Shown here: piece after piece, positions 23,296 through 34,936 of the stretch
How positions within the stretch are numbered: the stretch's first letter is position 1
How the letters are laid out: each line of letters starts with the position of its first letter
Assembly: GCA_011316305.1 (NCBI GenBank)
Contig: SAUG01000084.1
Location: 124,001-188,000 of the forward strand
DNA length: 64,000 nt
Direction of reading: 5' to 3'
From: Rusavskia elegans
Lineage: Eukaryota > Ascomycota > Lecanoromycetes > Teloschistales > Teloschistaceae
The notes under the pieces: model-generated
Database searches by the model: none
Seen by the model: the letters and a program-made list of their open reading frames with translations, nothing else
What the model was told of the DNA's origin: nothing
Translations under genes and position numbers: made by a program

Positions 23296-23807
23296 TAAAC
23301 TGGCTACTTCGATATAGATTTCCGTTAGTATTTCGAGAATCCGACTCGAATTTTAGTAAATCGGTTCGACCCGACCCGCTAAACGGTATAGATCGATTTC
23401 TAAAATTAGAACTAAAAATCGGATTAGATTATAAAATAAAAATTAATAGAAATCCGATCTAATCTATTTAATCATCTATATATAATATAATATTATAATT
23501 AATATAATCTTGTTTTGTTTGTTTTTTTGGTGCCCGGTAATAAATATTAAAATTATTAATTTTATCTATAGATAATATATATAGATACTATATTTTCTTT
23601 TAATAGATAAATTTTTAATAGATAGATATTACTTTTATACTAGCATTATATTTATATACTATATTTTAACGGTTTTAGCAGATTAAATCTAGGAATTTAG
23701 GTTCGATCCGGAACTAAATCGGTTCGGTATCTAAAAAAGTCGAAACCGATTTAATTCGAACCCGGAAAACGACCCCGGGTTCGAATCTCGATCCGACGGC
23801 TAATCTA
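23296..23807 (+). mobile_element. hAT MITE (MITE-B), 512 bp
   Basis: Ends are TAAACTGGCTACTTCG and CCGACGGCTAATCTA. The 8-bp flanks TTTTCTAT and TTTTCTAA agree at seven positions. It sits 9 bp beyond the Gyp-A copy 1 LTR. It contains a stretch (23510-23545) resembling the T-rich GGTGCCCGGT start of element E. Confidence 0.85.
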
Positions 23808-23815
23808 TTTTCTAA

Positions 23816-24004
23816 AATTATAGAAAGGTAAAATATTTATATATATAAGTATTTCTATATTAAATCTATTATCGTTTTTGTATCCGCTTTTATAACTAGC
23901 GATCGAATTAGTTAATATTCGAATTTATATATAATTATATAATTTAGATATTTTTTCTATAATTTTTTAAATCGTTTATACGGTTTAAAATTTTAATTAC
24001 TATA
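23816..24004 (-). repeat. Gyp-A copy 2, 3' LTR remnant
   Basis: This aligns to 15313-15500 and 23100-23286 and ends TAATTACTATA like them. The outer ~30 bp are absent. The boundary lies where copy 1 and the MITE at 23296 inserted. Confidence 0.85.
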
Positions 24005-25830
24005 TTTTTTCCTTTTTAAATAAAATATAGAAGATATTTAATATTTTCTAAAATAAATAAATAATAGAAATAAAACTATAATTACTAATAACGGATATAA
24101 AAATTAAAAAGTAATAGTATATCTTTATTCAATTTATATAGAAGTAAATAAATATATTAGCGAAAACTCGCTATCGATTACTATAATCTTAAATTTTTTA
24201 ACTTTCGAAACTTTTTCTTCGATAATATTATTAATTATCTAATCTAATAATAGTTATAATAACTAATATAGTATACCGTATCTATTCCGGTATATTTAGA
24301 ATTACTATAAAATTTTTATATAATAATTAATAGCGAATTTATAAAATAGTAATTATCATTTATAGAAGCCGATATTATTTTTATATAGTACTAGAAACTA
24401 TAAATTAGGCGTATTCAATAAAGATATCGTTTATATCAGTAATTCTGTTCATTCGTATTAGAAAATATTATCCTTTCTAATAGTTTCCGGCGTTAAAATA
24501 TTAAAATTCGTATAGAATATTTAAGCGAATTTAATTGTTTTATTTAGAGTATATACTTTTAAAAATATAATATTATATTTATATATATTAATCGTTTTAT
24601 AGATATATACGATTTATTTTGTTTCGAACGATTAGTTTTATTTTAGTTATATAAAATTCAGACGAATAAATTCTATAGTCTTTATACTAACGATATTATT
24701 CGTTTTTTCGTATACTATATAAATATATAATAGAAGATCAGAAATATATATAGTAATTATCTATAAAAATATCACTTAAATAAATATCTATATTTATCTT
24801 TATATAAATCGTCATCTATTATCGATATAGAGTTTCTATTTATATTCTATTATTTTATAGATTACGAATAGATACGAGAACAAGAAGCTATATAGATAAT
24901 AACGTCTTATTACTTTATTCTATTCTACTACGGCTACGTCGTTCGTCGTCGAAGCGAATTATAGACTATAACGCTATCTAGCCCGATTTTTTATAGAATA
25001 ATAGAGGTTTTAATTCGCTGATTTTATCTTTCTAGATGACTACTAATAATTCCAATAGATCTAGATATGAAAATAAACTTTGTATAGTTTAAACCGAAAT
25101 TTCGTTAGTAAATATTATTAAAAGAAAAAAAGCTAATAGTTAGTTATTAGTTAGATTTCTATTATATATATAAAAAGTTAAAAATTCGTTTAATTATAAA
25201 TTTTTATCGAATCCCGATTTTATATAATTAGAATTTTAATTCGGCTCTATATTTTTTTTTAGAAATTATTTGTTTTTTTTTTATATTTTCGGATCTAGAA
25301 AATATATTATTTTTATCGGCTGTTTTTATTAATATCTATATAGCTCGCTATAAAGTTTACTATATATATATATTTTTAAAATATAATATATAATAATTTA
25401 TCGTTAAATAGATCGGCTCTAGAACGAAAAAGAATACGAATACGAAGATTTTAATTTTACTAATAAAATCGTTTTGATTTTTAACGGAAGTTTCGGCTTC
25501 GTCGAAAGCGATAGATATACTAAAATTAAATAACAGTAAAAAATTATTTAAATTTGAATATAGCTATATTGAAAAAATAACAGTTATATTATAAAAAGCG
25601 GTTCTATTATATTTTAGTTTTATATTAGAATATAGAAGAAATTTAATTTATCGAATTTTCAATTTAAATTTTTCCGATTAATAAATATATATCGTATATA
25701 TTTTAGAATAAAAAACCGTATCCGAAATCGTTATTAAATCATTATTAAATAAAATTTTATAAACTAGTAAAAAGTTCTATTTTTTATATTATTTTAGAAT
25801 TATATATATATATTTATTTACTTTTTACTC
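24005..25830 (-). pseudogene. Gyp-A copy 2 extra 3' region, ghost
   Basis: This is the counterpart of 15501-17440. Shared blocks include GTCGAAGCGAATTATAGA (24948-24965, matching 16628-16645) and the segment around 25080-25330. It has more TpA than copy 1 and lacks any long stop-free stretch. The function is unrecognised. Confidence 0.35.
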
Positions 25831-26130
25831 TACGGTAAATTAATAAAAATAACTATTTTTTATAAAAAAATAAAAGATAAAGATCTTATATTTAGATAAA
25901 AACTAAATTATAATCTAGTATAGACGAATATATAAAATAATGAATAAAATTAAAAATTTAATTAATTTTTTCTTTTTCTAGAAATTTATATTTTATTATC
26001 GTTTTTTTTACGGAAATTATTTTTAGATATAAATTTAAATTTAAATAAATAATTATTATCTAGATTTTCCGCTGGTTTTAACTTGCGAGATTTTTTTCGT
26101 TTACGTTTTTTGTCTAGCGGAAACTATTTT

Positions 26131-27307
26131 TAGATTGGTCGTCGGATCGGGTTTCGAACTCGAATTAAAAAAACCGATCCGATCTAAATCGATTCCGATT
26201 TTTTTAGATATTAATCTAATTCGGTTTCGGGTTAAATTCGGATTCTCGGATTTAATTTATTAAAACCGTTAAATTCTAGTATAAAAATGTATTTCTGGTA
26301 TTAAACAATTATATATAGATAATAAATTTTTTCTAGACTATTATTTTTTAATTTTTATAACTAGTTAAATAGTTTAATACTTTCCTTTATATTTTTATTT
26401 ATATTTTTATTTATATTTTTATTTATATTTTTATTTATATTTTTATTTATATTTTTATTTATATTTTTTTTTATATTTTTATTATTATTTGTTTCCATTT
26501 TCTTTTCTATATTTTTATTCTAACTATTATAAATAATACTTCTAGCCAAATATTTATTATTTCTAAACTTAGTATTATTTTATATAAAAGAATATTTTTC
26601 TACTATCTAATTCTTTTTATTAATTTTTATAGTATTATCGCTATATTTATTCTTTATTTTATATAAAGTTTTAATATATTTATTAGCCGTATTCCCGTAA
26701 TAATTAAATTTTTTAATAAACGACGTCTATTTTTCTAGAAAATCTAGAGTACTAGCGGACTAAAGTTTTTAGAAATAATAGAAAAATATATAATGACTTT
26801 TCTATTAAATAAATATATTATTTTACTATATTATTATATATATTCGACTTTATTTATTCTTTATAGATTATAAACAAGCTATTATCTATATTAAATTTAT
26901 TATTATTTAATAAAAGGACGCCTAGTTTATTAGAAGATTAATATAGAATCTAGAGATATAGCCGAAAATATAATAATAACTAATTAATAATAAATTTTAA
27001 AAAACTAAAAGTTTTAAAAAAAATTTAATACTATTTATATAGTACCGGTATATGAACTAGTATTAAATAGAATCTATTACTATTTTATATTATCTATAAT
27101 TACTTTTATATTTAATTATCTAATATAATTATAAATCTAATTAAATTAGATTTTTATTAGTTTCTATTTTATAATCCGATCCGACTTTCGGTTCTAATAT
27201 TAGAAATCGATCTAAATCGCTTAATAGATTAAATCGAACTAATTCGCTAAAACTCGGATCGGATTTCCGAAGTATCGACGGAAACTCGTATCGAAATAGC
27301 CAGTCTA
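26131..27307 (+). mobile_element. hAT deletion derivative, 1,177 bp, TSD ACTATTTT
   Basis: Ends are TAGATTGGTCGTCGGATCGG and GAAATAGCCAGTCTA. The 8-bp TSD ACTATTTT is perfect at 26123-26130 and 27308-27315. It keeps both termini and part of the far end of the large hAT element (including the second-ORF region on the minus strand), but no transposase. Same class as the broken element at 7190. Confidence 0.94.
26386..26490 (-). repeat. 12-bp tandem repeat within hAT second-ORF remnant
   Basis: Unit ATTTTTATTTAT, seven to eight near-perfect copies. On the minus strand this is a run of Lys-, Asn/Asp- and Tyr-type codons in the place of the Lys-Asp repeat of the hAT second ORF (compare 10200-10240 and 41270-41335), so it expanded in frame from a coding repeat. 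Confidence 0.85.
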
Positions 27308-27370
27308 ACTATTTTATAATAACTTTTTTTAATTTTCTATATCTATAAAATATTTTCTATCTAATAGTAA

Positions 27371-27900
27371 TAGATTGGTTATCGGATCGAATTTTAAATC
27401 CGGATCAAAAAAACCGATCCGATTCGAATCGGTTCCGACTTTTTTAAATATTAATTTAAATCGGTTCTGATTTTTCTAAATACTAATCCGATTCGATTTT
27501 AGATTAAATATAGGTTTCCGTATTTGATTTATTAAAACCGTAAAATTTTAGTAAAAAATTATAATTCTAGTATAAAAATTATATCTATCTAATTAAAAAA
27601 AATCTAGTTAACTAACTATATTAGCTAAAAGACTTCTAGTGAAACTAAATATATTATCTAAGTTTTTTACTTTAATTTTTATAAATTCATTTATGAGTTA
27701 TAATATTATAATATAGAAATTATAATATTATACTATATATAAAAAGTTTAATAAATCGAATCGGATTTCTATCGGTTTCTATTTTATGATCCGTAGAAAC
27801 CGACCTATATCATTTAACAGGTCGGATCGAATCGACTCGCTAAAATTCGGATCGGGTTTCTAAAATACCGATAGGAATTCGACCCGAAATAACTAGTCTA
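27371..27900 (-). mobile_element. hAT MITE (MITE-B), 530 bp, TSD AATAGTAA
   Basis: Ends are TAGATTGGTTATCGGATCG and GAAATAACTAGTCTA. The TSD AATAGTAA is perfect at 27363-27370 and 27901-27908. It is inserted in Gyp-A copy 2. Confidence 0.93.
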
Positions 27901-29403
27901 AATAGTAATATTTCTTTCTATAAAATATTTCTTTATACAATTTCTACTGATTAATTTTTTATTAGCCGATTGATATCAAAGTTTAAAAATATAAATATTT
28001 AAAATTTTAGTTTAAATAACTTTATATAGACCGTATTATTTAATTTTAAACTTTTAAAATTATTTAATTTTGATTAAAATCATATTTCCTTTAATAAAAA
28101 TATTATCTTTTATCTTCGAATTTTATTTCTTTTTATTAGTTTTTATTTGTACTATTATATTTTTAAATATTTTAAATTAATCGCGCGAAAGAAACGGCGT
28201 AAAACCAATTCTTTTATTATATTTTTCTAGAAATAAGCTAGAAATATTAGTTAGTAGCGTCGGATTAACGTTATAGAATGAATAGAAAGACGAAAATCTA
28301 GTATTTATATATATACGATTACGAGTAGTAAATAGAATTTAGTTTAAATAAAGATTATAAATTTTTCTCGGTTATTCGATATAGTATTTAATAAATATCT
28401 TATCGAAAACTCTATTAAACCTTTAAATAGCGCTGTTTATTCGTAGGTAATAAGATATTATATCTCGATACTTGATTTCTAGTAGGCGGTATATTTTATT
28501 TATAGCTAAAATCTAAAGATTTATACTTCGATTAGTAATAATTTCTTTTAGAAAACCGTAATTACGGTAGATCCGATAGATAATAAATTCGGTTAATATT
28601 TCTACTATTACGTTTAAAAGCGTTTATATTATAGATTATCTAGTAACGTAGTTATTTATAGTTATAATCTTTTTATTATCCTACTTGGTTTCTAGTAAAA
28701 AATCGATAAAATCGAATCTCTACTATTTAAAAAGATTTAATCTATTTTTTTAGATATTTAAAAGATATATTATATTCTATTTAATTATACGAATAATTGT
28801 AGAAAATAGATATTTAGAAATGTATTTAATATAATATTTAGTATCTTTTTTTATCTCGTACTATTACTATTTTGAAAACTAATATCTATTATTAAAATCG
28901 TAGAAATAGTACCTGCATTATATATAGATATAATCTAGAAAGTTCGTATAATTTATAAATCGATATTGGAATAAAGAATATTTTACTATTTTAAAATAAA
29001 TCCCGATATTATACTATATTATTTTTAATTCGGAAAAAGTATTTATATTACTTTTAAATAGTTTTTATTCTCGGACTATTAATTGGTGTTTCGGATTCTA
29101 TATAAACTCTAATAATACTATTAAATAATATTATATAATTATTGATTTTCCCGGTAAATAACGGGAAGTCGTTTTTTCGGTTTGAAATATCTAGTACTAT
29201 TATTTATTTAGTAGTAGTTTTGAAATATTATAAATCTATATAATCTTTTCTAATAACTATAATTATTCCGTTTTTAATATAGCAACGCTATTACTATTGA
29301 AAATCTTTAATGGTAAAAGGTCTTTACTTATAAATAGTATAATTACGTTCTATAGATATAAATATCTTGCTTTTAAAAATATTAGATTATTTAATACTAT
29401 CGA

Positions 29404-30052
29404 TAGATTGACTATCGGGTCGAGTTTCGAATCCGAATTAACTAATTCGATCGAATTTAAATCAGATTAGATTAAAATATAATCCGATCCGACCGAATTT
29501 CGGATTCTAAATTATAATCTAATCCAATTTACTAAAACTACTAAACTCTAGTATAAAAGTATAAAGCTAGTATAACTTATATACGAATTTACTAAAAGAA
29601 TTCTAATTAATTAACTATACTAGCTAGAAAATTTCTGATTTAAAAAAAATATATAATCTAAACGTATTACTTTAATTAAAATATGAAAAAAATAATATAT
29701 TAAATATATTATTTAATCGAGTCCGATCCGGATCGGATTATTTAGTAATCCGATCGGAATTTAATTTAATTAAATTACATATTTACTATATTATAATATT
29801 AATATTTTTAAAAAAAAATATTTAGATAATAAATTACTTCGAACCAAAATATCTCTAGCTAGCGTAGTTAATTAATTAGAATTTTTTTTAGTAAATTCGT
29901 ATAAAGATTATACTAATTGTATATTTTTATACTAAAATTTAACGTCTTTTCGGATCAAATCGGGTTAATTAATCTAGATTCGAAATTCGGCCGGATCGAT
30001 TTAAATTAAATTAATTAATCCGAATTCGAAATCCGATTCGACGGCCAGTTTA
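29404..30052. mobile_element. Fold-back hAT derivative with long inverted arms
   Basis: Both ends are of the same type: the left begins TAGATTGACTATCGGGTC and the reverse complement of the right begins TAAACTGGCCGTCGAATC. Normal copies have one GTCGGG-type and one CTATTTCGG-type end. The two halves (about 29404-29700 and 29765-30052) are inverted repeats of each other, sharing TTCTAATTAATTAACTA-type blocks around a GC-richer centre (GTCCGATCCGGATCGGAT, 29721-29738). The 8-bp flanks differ (ACTATCGA and TATTTACT). Confidence 0.75.
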
Positions 30053-30228
30053 TATTTACTAAAACTAGACTGGCTATTTCGGATCGGATTTCCGTCCAAT
30101 TTTATAATCCGATAATCCGATCCGATTTTTTAGCGAGTCGAATCGATTCGATCTACTAAGCGAACGAATCCGGATATTTGTTAAACTTTCTATATATAAT
30201 ATTATCTTATATATATTAGTATATTAAA

Positions 30229-30650
30229 GGCCTGGATGGCGTAGTAGCAACGCTGCGTGACCTGGAGGCCCGGCGGATCTAGCGTTCTTCGGAGTTAACG
30301 GAGTTAATTCTACGGGTCGAGGATTCGAATCCTTCGAAGGCTAACCTAATACTTAAATTTTTTCTATCGACTCTAGTCGATTTTTATAGAGTTTTAAAAT
30401 ATAGAAAAACTAGATAATAGATCGTCTCGGCCTAGCCCGATCGATCGAAGGAAATTAAGTTAATTAAAATTAAATAAATTACGGTTTCTCTCTAGATTTT
30501 AGTCTAGATCTAGCTTCTTCGGGAATCTTTATTTCGAGTTTTCGGTAAAATACTTGAATATTAAATAATTACGTAATCTAATCGAATTAGCGCCTCTAGC
30601 GTTAAATTCGTAAAAGACTAAAATCAAAAATCCGAATGATTAATCGTATA
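30229..30650 (+). mobile_element. tRNA-derived SINE, copy 2
   Basis: It starts GGCCTGGATGGCGTAGTAG (A-box) and has GAGGATTCGAATCCTTCG (B-box) about 100 bp in. The body and the CGAATGATTAATC 3' end match the other copies, followed by a short TA-rich tail. It is one of the least RIP-mutated stretches here (GCAACGCTGCGTGACCTGGA is preserved). It lies in hAT copy 3. Confidence 0.9.
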
Positions 30651-30789
30651 TATAGATAAAGCTATCTAGTATAGAAATATTTATTTCTAATATTTTTTCT
30701 AATCTAATATCGCTTTTAATAATCCAAATAGAGTAATTTTAATAAAATATATAGTTCTAATCGTTAATTTTATCTAATAATAAATAATT

Positions 30790-31195
30790 TATTATACTGG
30801 TTTATAAAAACTTTAGTCTACTAGAATTCCAGACCTTTTAAAAAAATAAATAGTATTTACTAAAGAATTTAATTATAGTAGAAATACGGCTAATAAATAT
30901 ATTAAGTTTTTTTATAGAAAAAAGAGTAAAAATAGAAATAATAATATTAAAGTTAATAAAAATAATTAGATAATAGAGAGGTACTCTTCGACGTAGAATA
31001 ATATTAAATTTAAAGATAATAAAAATTTAGTTAAAAGTATTAATTTTAATTAGAATAAAGATGAAAATAAAGATAAAAATAAAAATAAAGATAAAAATAT
31101 AGAAGATAGGAGAGATATAGAAAAAGAAGTAAAAATAAAAGCCGAAAACGATAAAGATAAAAATATAAAAGAAATTATTAAACTTTCTAACTAAT
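30790..31195 (+). pseudogene. hAT second ORF (acidic/lysine-rich), ghost
   Basis: This is the same frame as 9960-10340. It reads F-N-Y-S-R-N-T-A-N-K-Y-I-K, then a Lys/Asn/Asp repeat at 31065-31100, then I-E-D-R-R-D-I-E-K-E-V-K and E-I-I-K-L. There is a long stop-free stretch in the last 250 bp, so the signal is stronger here than in copy 2. Function unknown; convergent with the transposase. Confidence 0.55.
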
Positions 31196-31929
31196 TACCT
31201 ATATCTAGAAATAGTAAGTTTAGATAAAAATACTATTTCGATATATTATTATATTATTAATAGAAAAACCAATTTTATCTAAATAATATATTTTAATATA
31301 AGATTATAGATTTAATATATTTAAATTTATAAATTTTAATTATTAAATTAATCTAATTTCTACTTTTATCCTAAAATATATATAAAGAGATTATAATTCT
31401 AGAATAAAGTAAATCTAATACCTATATAGTAAATTTAATAATAAAAGTATAATAATAGATAATAAAAAATGAAATAATTAATATTTTAATTTTAAATCTT
31501 TTTATTATAAACTTTTTTAATTTTTTATTTAGCTAGAAATTAATTATTTTTTTATAGCTATCTTTACTTTAATCTTTAGCGAAATAGCTTTATTTAGAAT
31601 ATAAAAAGTTATTTCTATATAATTAAATTAAGTTTTGAAATTTTATCTAAAGTTTTATAAAAGTATTTTATATAAATCTATTATAAAAAAATAATTAATA
31701 ATTAATATTTTACTAATCTATTCGATTTATTCTAAAGGGATTTTTATAATATATAAATTATCTACTATATAATAAACTTTATTAAAATATAAAACTTCTA
31801 TTTAAAACGGTAAAACTTTAAATTTTTTTATCTTTTTATATTTATTAAAGTCGAAATTTTTGAATTTAATATTTAAATAGACGAAATAGTCTAAATATTA
31901 GGAATAGATATTTATTTTTAAAATAAAAA

Positions 31930-34520
31930 AATACTTAGATTAATCTATTTAAAATACTTTTAAATTCCTTTTTAAAAAGATTCCGTTTTCTAGATAGAAT
32001 TCTATCTTTTAATTCCATCCGGTTATATATATCCTATAATTTCTTTAAAGTTTTTTCTACTTTTAAATCTATAGTACGGTTATAGTATTTAATTTATATT
32101 ATCTACTCTATATATTCTAGAGTTATTTAGATTTAATTCTACTAATAAACTTTTTTTATAAAACTAAAAGTCCGTTCTATTTCTATCGAAAATATTAGAT
32201 AAATAAAAATATCGCGAGCTATTGTATTTTTTCTAAAATATCTAATTTAGATTTTCTTTAATAGTATTAATACGAAGATATCGATTAGCTTCGGAAATAG
32301 CTATTCGAAGATACTAGGTTTATCGAAAAATATTATTTAAAATAAATAATATAAGCTTTAGATTAACTAGTAAAATTATAATATATTGTTCTTTTATATT
32401 ACTTGATTTTCCTCTATATTGTAGGTTTTAGGTTTTAAAAGATTAATAGGCTTTCTATAGTATTTAGTAAAATACTTTTTAAATTTATTCCGATATCTAT
32501 TTCTATATTTTAAAAAGTCTTTTATTTTTTTATTTTTATCTTTTTTATTTTAGTTTTAATAAAAGCTATACTTTATTATAGAATCTAGAATATTAATAGT
32601 ATTATAAATTAATTAATTTTTACTTTTAATATAAAAGTATTATTTTATAAACTTTATATTAGTATTATTATAAACTATTACTATTATTTCTTTATTAATA
32701 TAATTCGATAATCGAACTATTTCCTCTATTCTAGTAAAATAATCGAAAATAGTACTAGAAAGTCGGAATACTAAATAAACTCTAATATTTATAATTTTTA
32801 AATTTAATGAAATAATTTAATAGAATAGCTATAATATACTATTTATAAAGAAAAAAAATTACTATTTATCTATATTAAAGGTAATTTTTTATATTTATAG
32901 ATTTTATAAATTCTTTTCTATAATTTTATTAATAAAATAGTATAATTAATATATCCGATAAATTTAAAAGTATATAAAATTCTATTAAATATAAATAATT
33001 TAAATTAAATTTCTAGATTAGAAATTAGGATTAACCCTTTTCTAGATTTCTTTAAAGCGAAATTTATATTAAAAAAAAGTAGAAATATAGACTATATTAG
33101 TACGAGCCTAAAATAAATATTAGTTTTAAAATTTCTAACTTTATATTATCTATATATTTTATCTTTTTTATAATATCTAATAGATTAGTACTAATAGTTC
33201 TAACTTACTTCTTATCTATTTTTTAAATAAAATTATCGCTAATTATTTATAATTTAAAAGTTTTAATAAAATTTTAGACTACTAGATTTATTATATAAAC
33301 TAGATAGAATAGAAAACTTTAAACTCGATTCTATTAGCGATTAAACCGAATAAAAATCTTTTTAAATTTTTCTTTTAATATATTATTAGAACTAATATTA
33401 TCGGTAATAATATCTAGAAGTTTCGGTCTAAATTAGAAAAATTCTAAAAGTTTTAATAGCTTCTAGTACTATAAACGGCTAGAACAATTAATAGAAAGAA
33501 ATATAAATCTTATTAGACGTTCCTAAAATTAAAAATAAATATTAATCTAGTATATAAATATTTCTAAATATATTATCTTTTATAGATTTAACTAGATATC
33601 TAGTATAAAGATAATATATTTTAAAATATTTAAATTAGATTTAATTTACTCGCGTATAATATTATAGTTATTAAAAACTATCTATATAAATTATATACGG
33701 CCGATAAACTTTATATTAAAACGAAATATTAATAGTAGTAGTTTAAATCTCTTATTTTTAATAGTCCGAACTATTAGATTTTTATCTAAAAAAGTTTTAT
33801 ATAAATATTTATTTTATATAATTTAATCGAAAGTAGACTCGAATTTAATATAATTCTTTTTCTATAATTAAAATAAATTTTATATTATCTCTTTATTTTA
33901 CTATTAGCTATTTATACGGATAAATATTAATTTAATAAAAGATTATAAATTATATTACTTAGTTTTTTAATAAGTAATAATATTAAAGTATTTCTTTTTA
34001 ACAGATATATTAGAAGAATAGAAGCTATAAAATTATCGAAAATTTTAAAATAGTTTTTATATATAATCTTAGATAGACTATCTATTATTAAAACTATCTA
34101 GTAGAATTTTTACTATTATTTCGAATATATATATTCTATAGCTTTCTTTAATTAGAAAGATTTAACTAATTTTCTATAGAATTTATTCTTAATACCGATA
34201 GCTATAGAAATACTAGATTACTAATATTTAAACTCTTTATAGTAGTCTAGATCCTATTAAATATATCTATTATTATTCTAAAAGACTAGTATTAGATAGT
34301 CGGCTCGAATTTTATTAGCTATATTTTTAATTATCTATCTTTATTTTCTATATAATCGATTAAATTTTAATAGTATAATACTCTTAATTTATAGACTAGC
34401 TAGAATAGATTTTATCTAGAAAAAACCCGTCGGAAAATATCTCGCAAGATATAAAAAGATTAGATATTTTATATTAGTTTTAAAGATTTAGAATTAATAT
34501 AATTTATATATAAATAATAA
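31930..34520 (-). pseudogene. hAT transposase, ghost ORF
   Basis: Homologous to 11250-13830. The dimerisation-domain start, reading S-x-I-E-R-x-F-S on the minus strand, lies near 32165-32195. No ATG-led frame remains. Differences from the other copies are overwhelmingly C/T or G/A, as RIP would leave them. Confidence 0.72.
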
Positions 34521-34768
34521 AGTAATATAAAAGGATAATATAGATATATAAATATTAATTTAATTATTATTTACTATTTAGTAGTAAAAAATCGACATCT
34601 ATTTAAATAGTATTTAAAATATTAATATAAACGTATAATAAAAGCGGAGGTTTCCTATATAGAAAAAAAGATTTTAACGATTTTAACGGGTCGAATCTAG
34701 GAACCCGGGTTTAATTCGGACTCGAATCGGATCGAACTCTAGAATAATCCGACCCGACGGCCAGTCTA

Positions 34769-34936
34769 TTTATTAATCTTGTTAACTTTTACCGATATCT
34801 AATATATCGGATCTAAATAATTATTAATTATTTTTATTTGAAACTACGAATTCGCGTTTTGTATTAAATTTTTTATTTATCTATAAACGCTATTATTAGA
34901 ATATAGATAATATTTTTTTATATATAAATAATATAT
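34769..34936. other. Short AT-rich spacer, no feature seen
   Basis: This separates the hAT right terminus from element E copy 2 and includes the left target-site copy AAATAATATAT (34926-34936). Nothing else is recognised. Confidence 0.5.

Larger units (their letters stand above)
23816..29403 (-). mobile_element. Ty3/gypsy relic, Gyp-A copy 2 (truncated)
   Basis: This is homologous to Gyp-A copy 1 from its 3' LTR (23816-24004, lacking the first ~30 bp) through the extra 3' region (24005-25830) and pol as far as RNase H. It stops at 29403, where a fold-back hAT derivative begins, so gag, most of reverse transcriptase and the 5' LTR are missing. It contains no SINE at the position occupied in copy 1. 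Two hAT derivatives (26131-27307 and 27371-27900) with perfect TSDs interrupt it. More strongly mutated than copy 1. Confidence 0.85.
25970..29403 (-). pseudogene. Gyp-A copy 2 pol (integrase and RNase H part), ghost
   Basis: Once the two inserted hAT derivatives are removed, this matches 18050-19830 of copy 1 in order, from the post-integrase tail to RNase H. A gap of about 70 bp relative to copy 1 exists near 29200, where the conserved G-S-K-I-T-V-V-D block of copy 1 is lost. Reverse transcriptase is absent because the copy is cut at 29403. Confidence 0.7.
30066..34768 (-). mobile_element. Large hAT transposon, copy 3 (4.7 kb)
   Basis: Left end TAGACTGGCTATTTCGGATC, right end CCCGACGGCCAGTCTA, matching copy 2 in orientation. 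It contains the minus-strand transposase ghost (31930-34520) and the plus-strand second ORF (30790-31195). Compared with copy 2 it lacks about 1.4 kb near the left end, where a SINE is inserted (30229-30650), and it lacks the MITE-A found at 10917. The flanks ACTAAAAC and TTTATTAA do not match, so a later rearrangement at one end is likely. Confidence 0.78.

Noticed and set aside
23262..23462. 66-codon ATG-led open frame
   Set aside because: It starts inside the Gyp-A LTR and continues across the element boundary into a MITE, so it cannot be a conserved gene; chance survival of an ATG.
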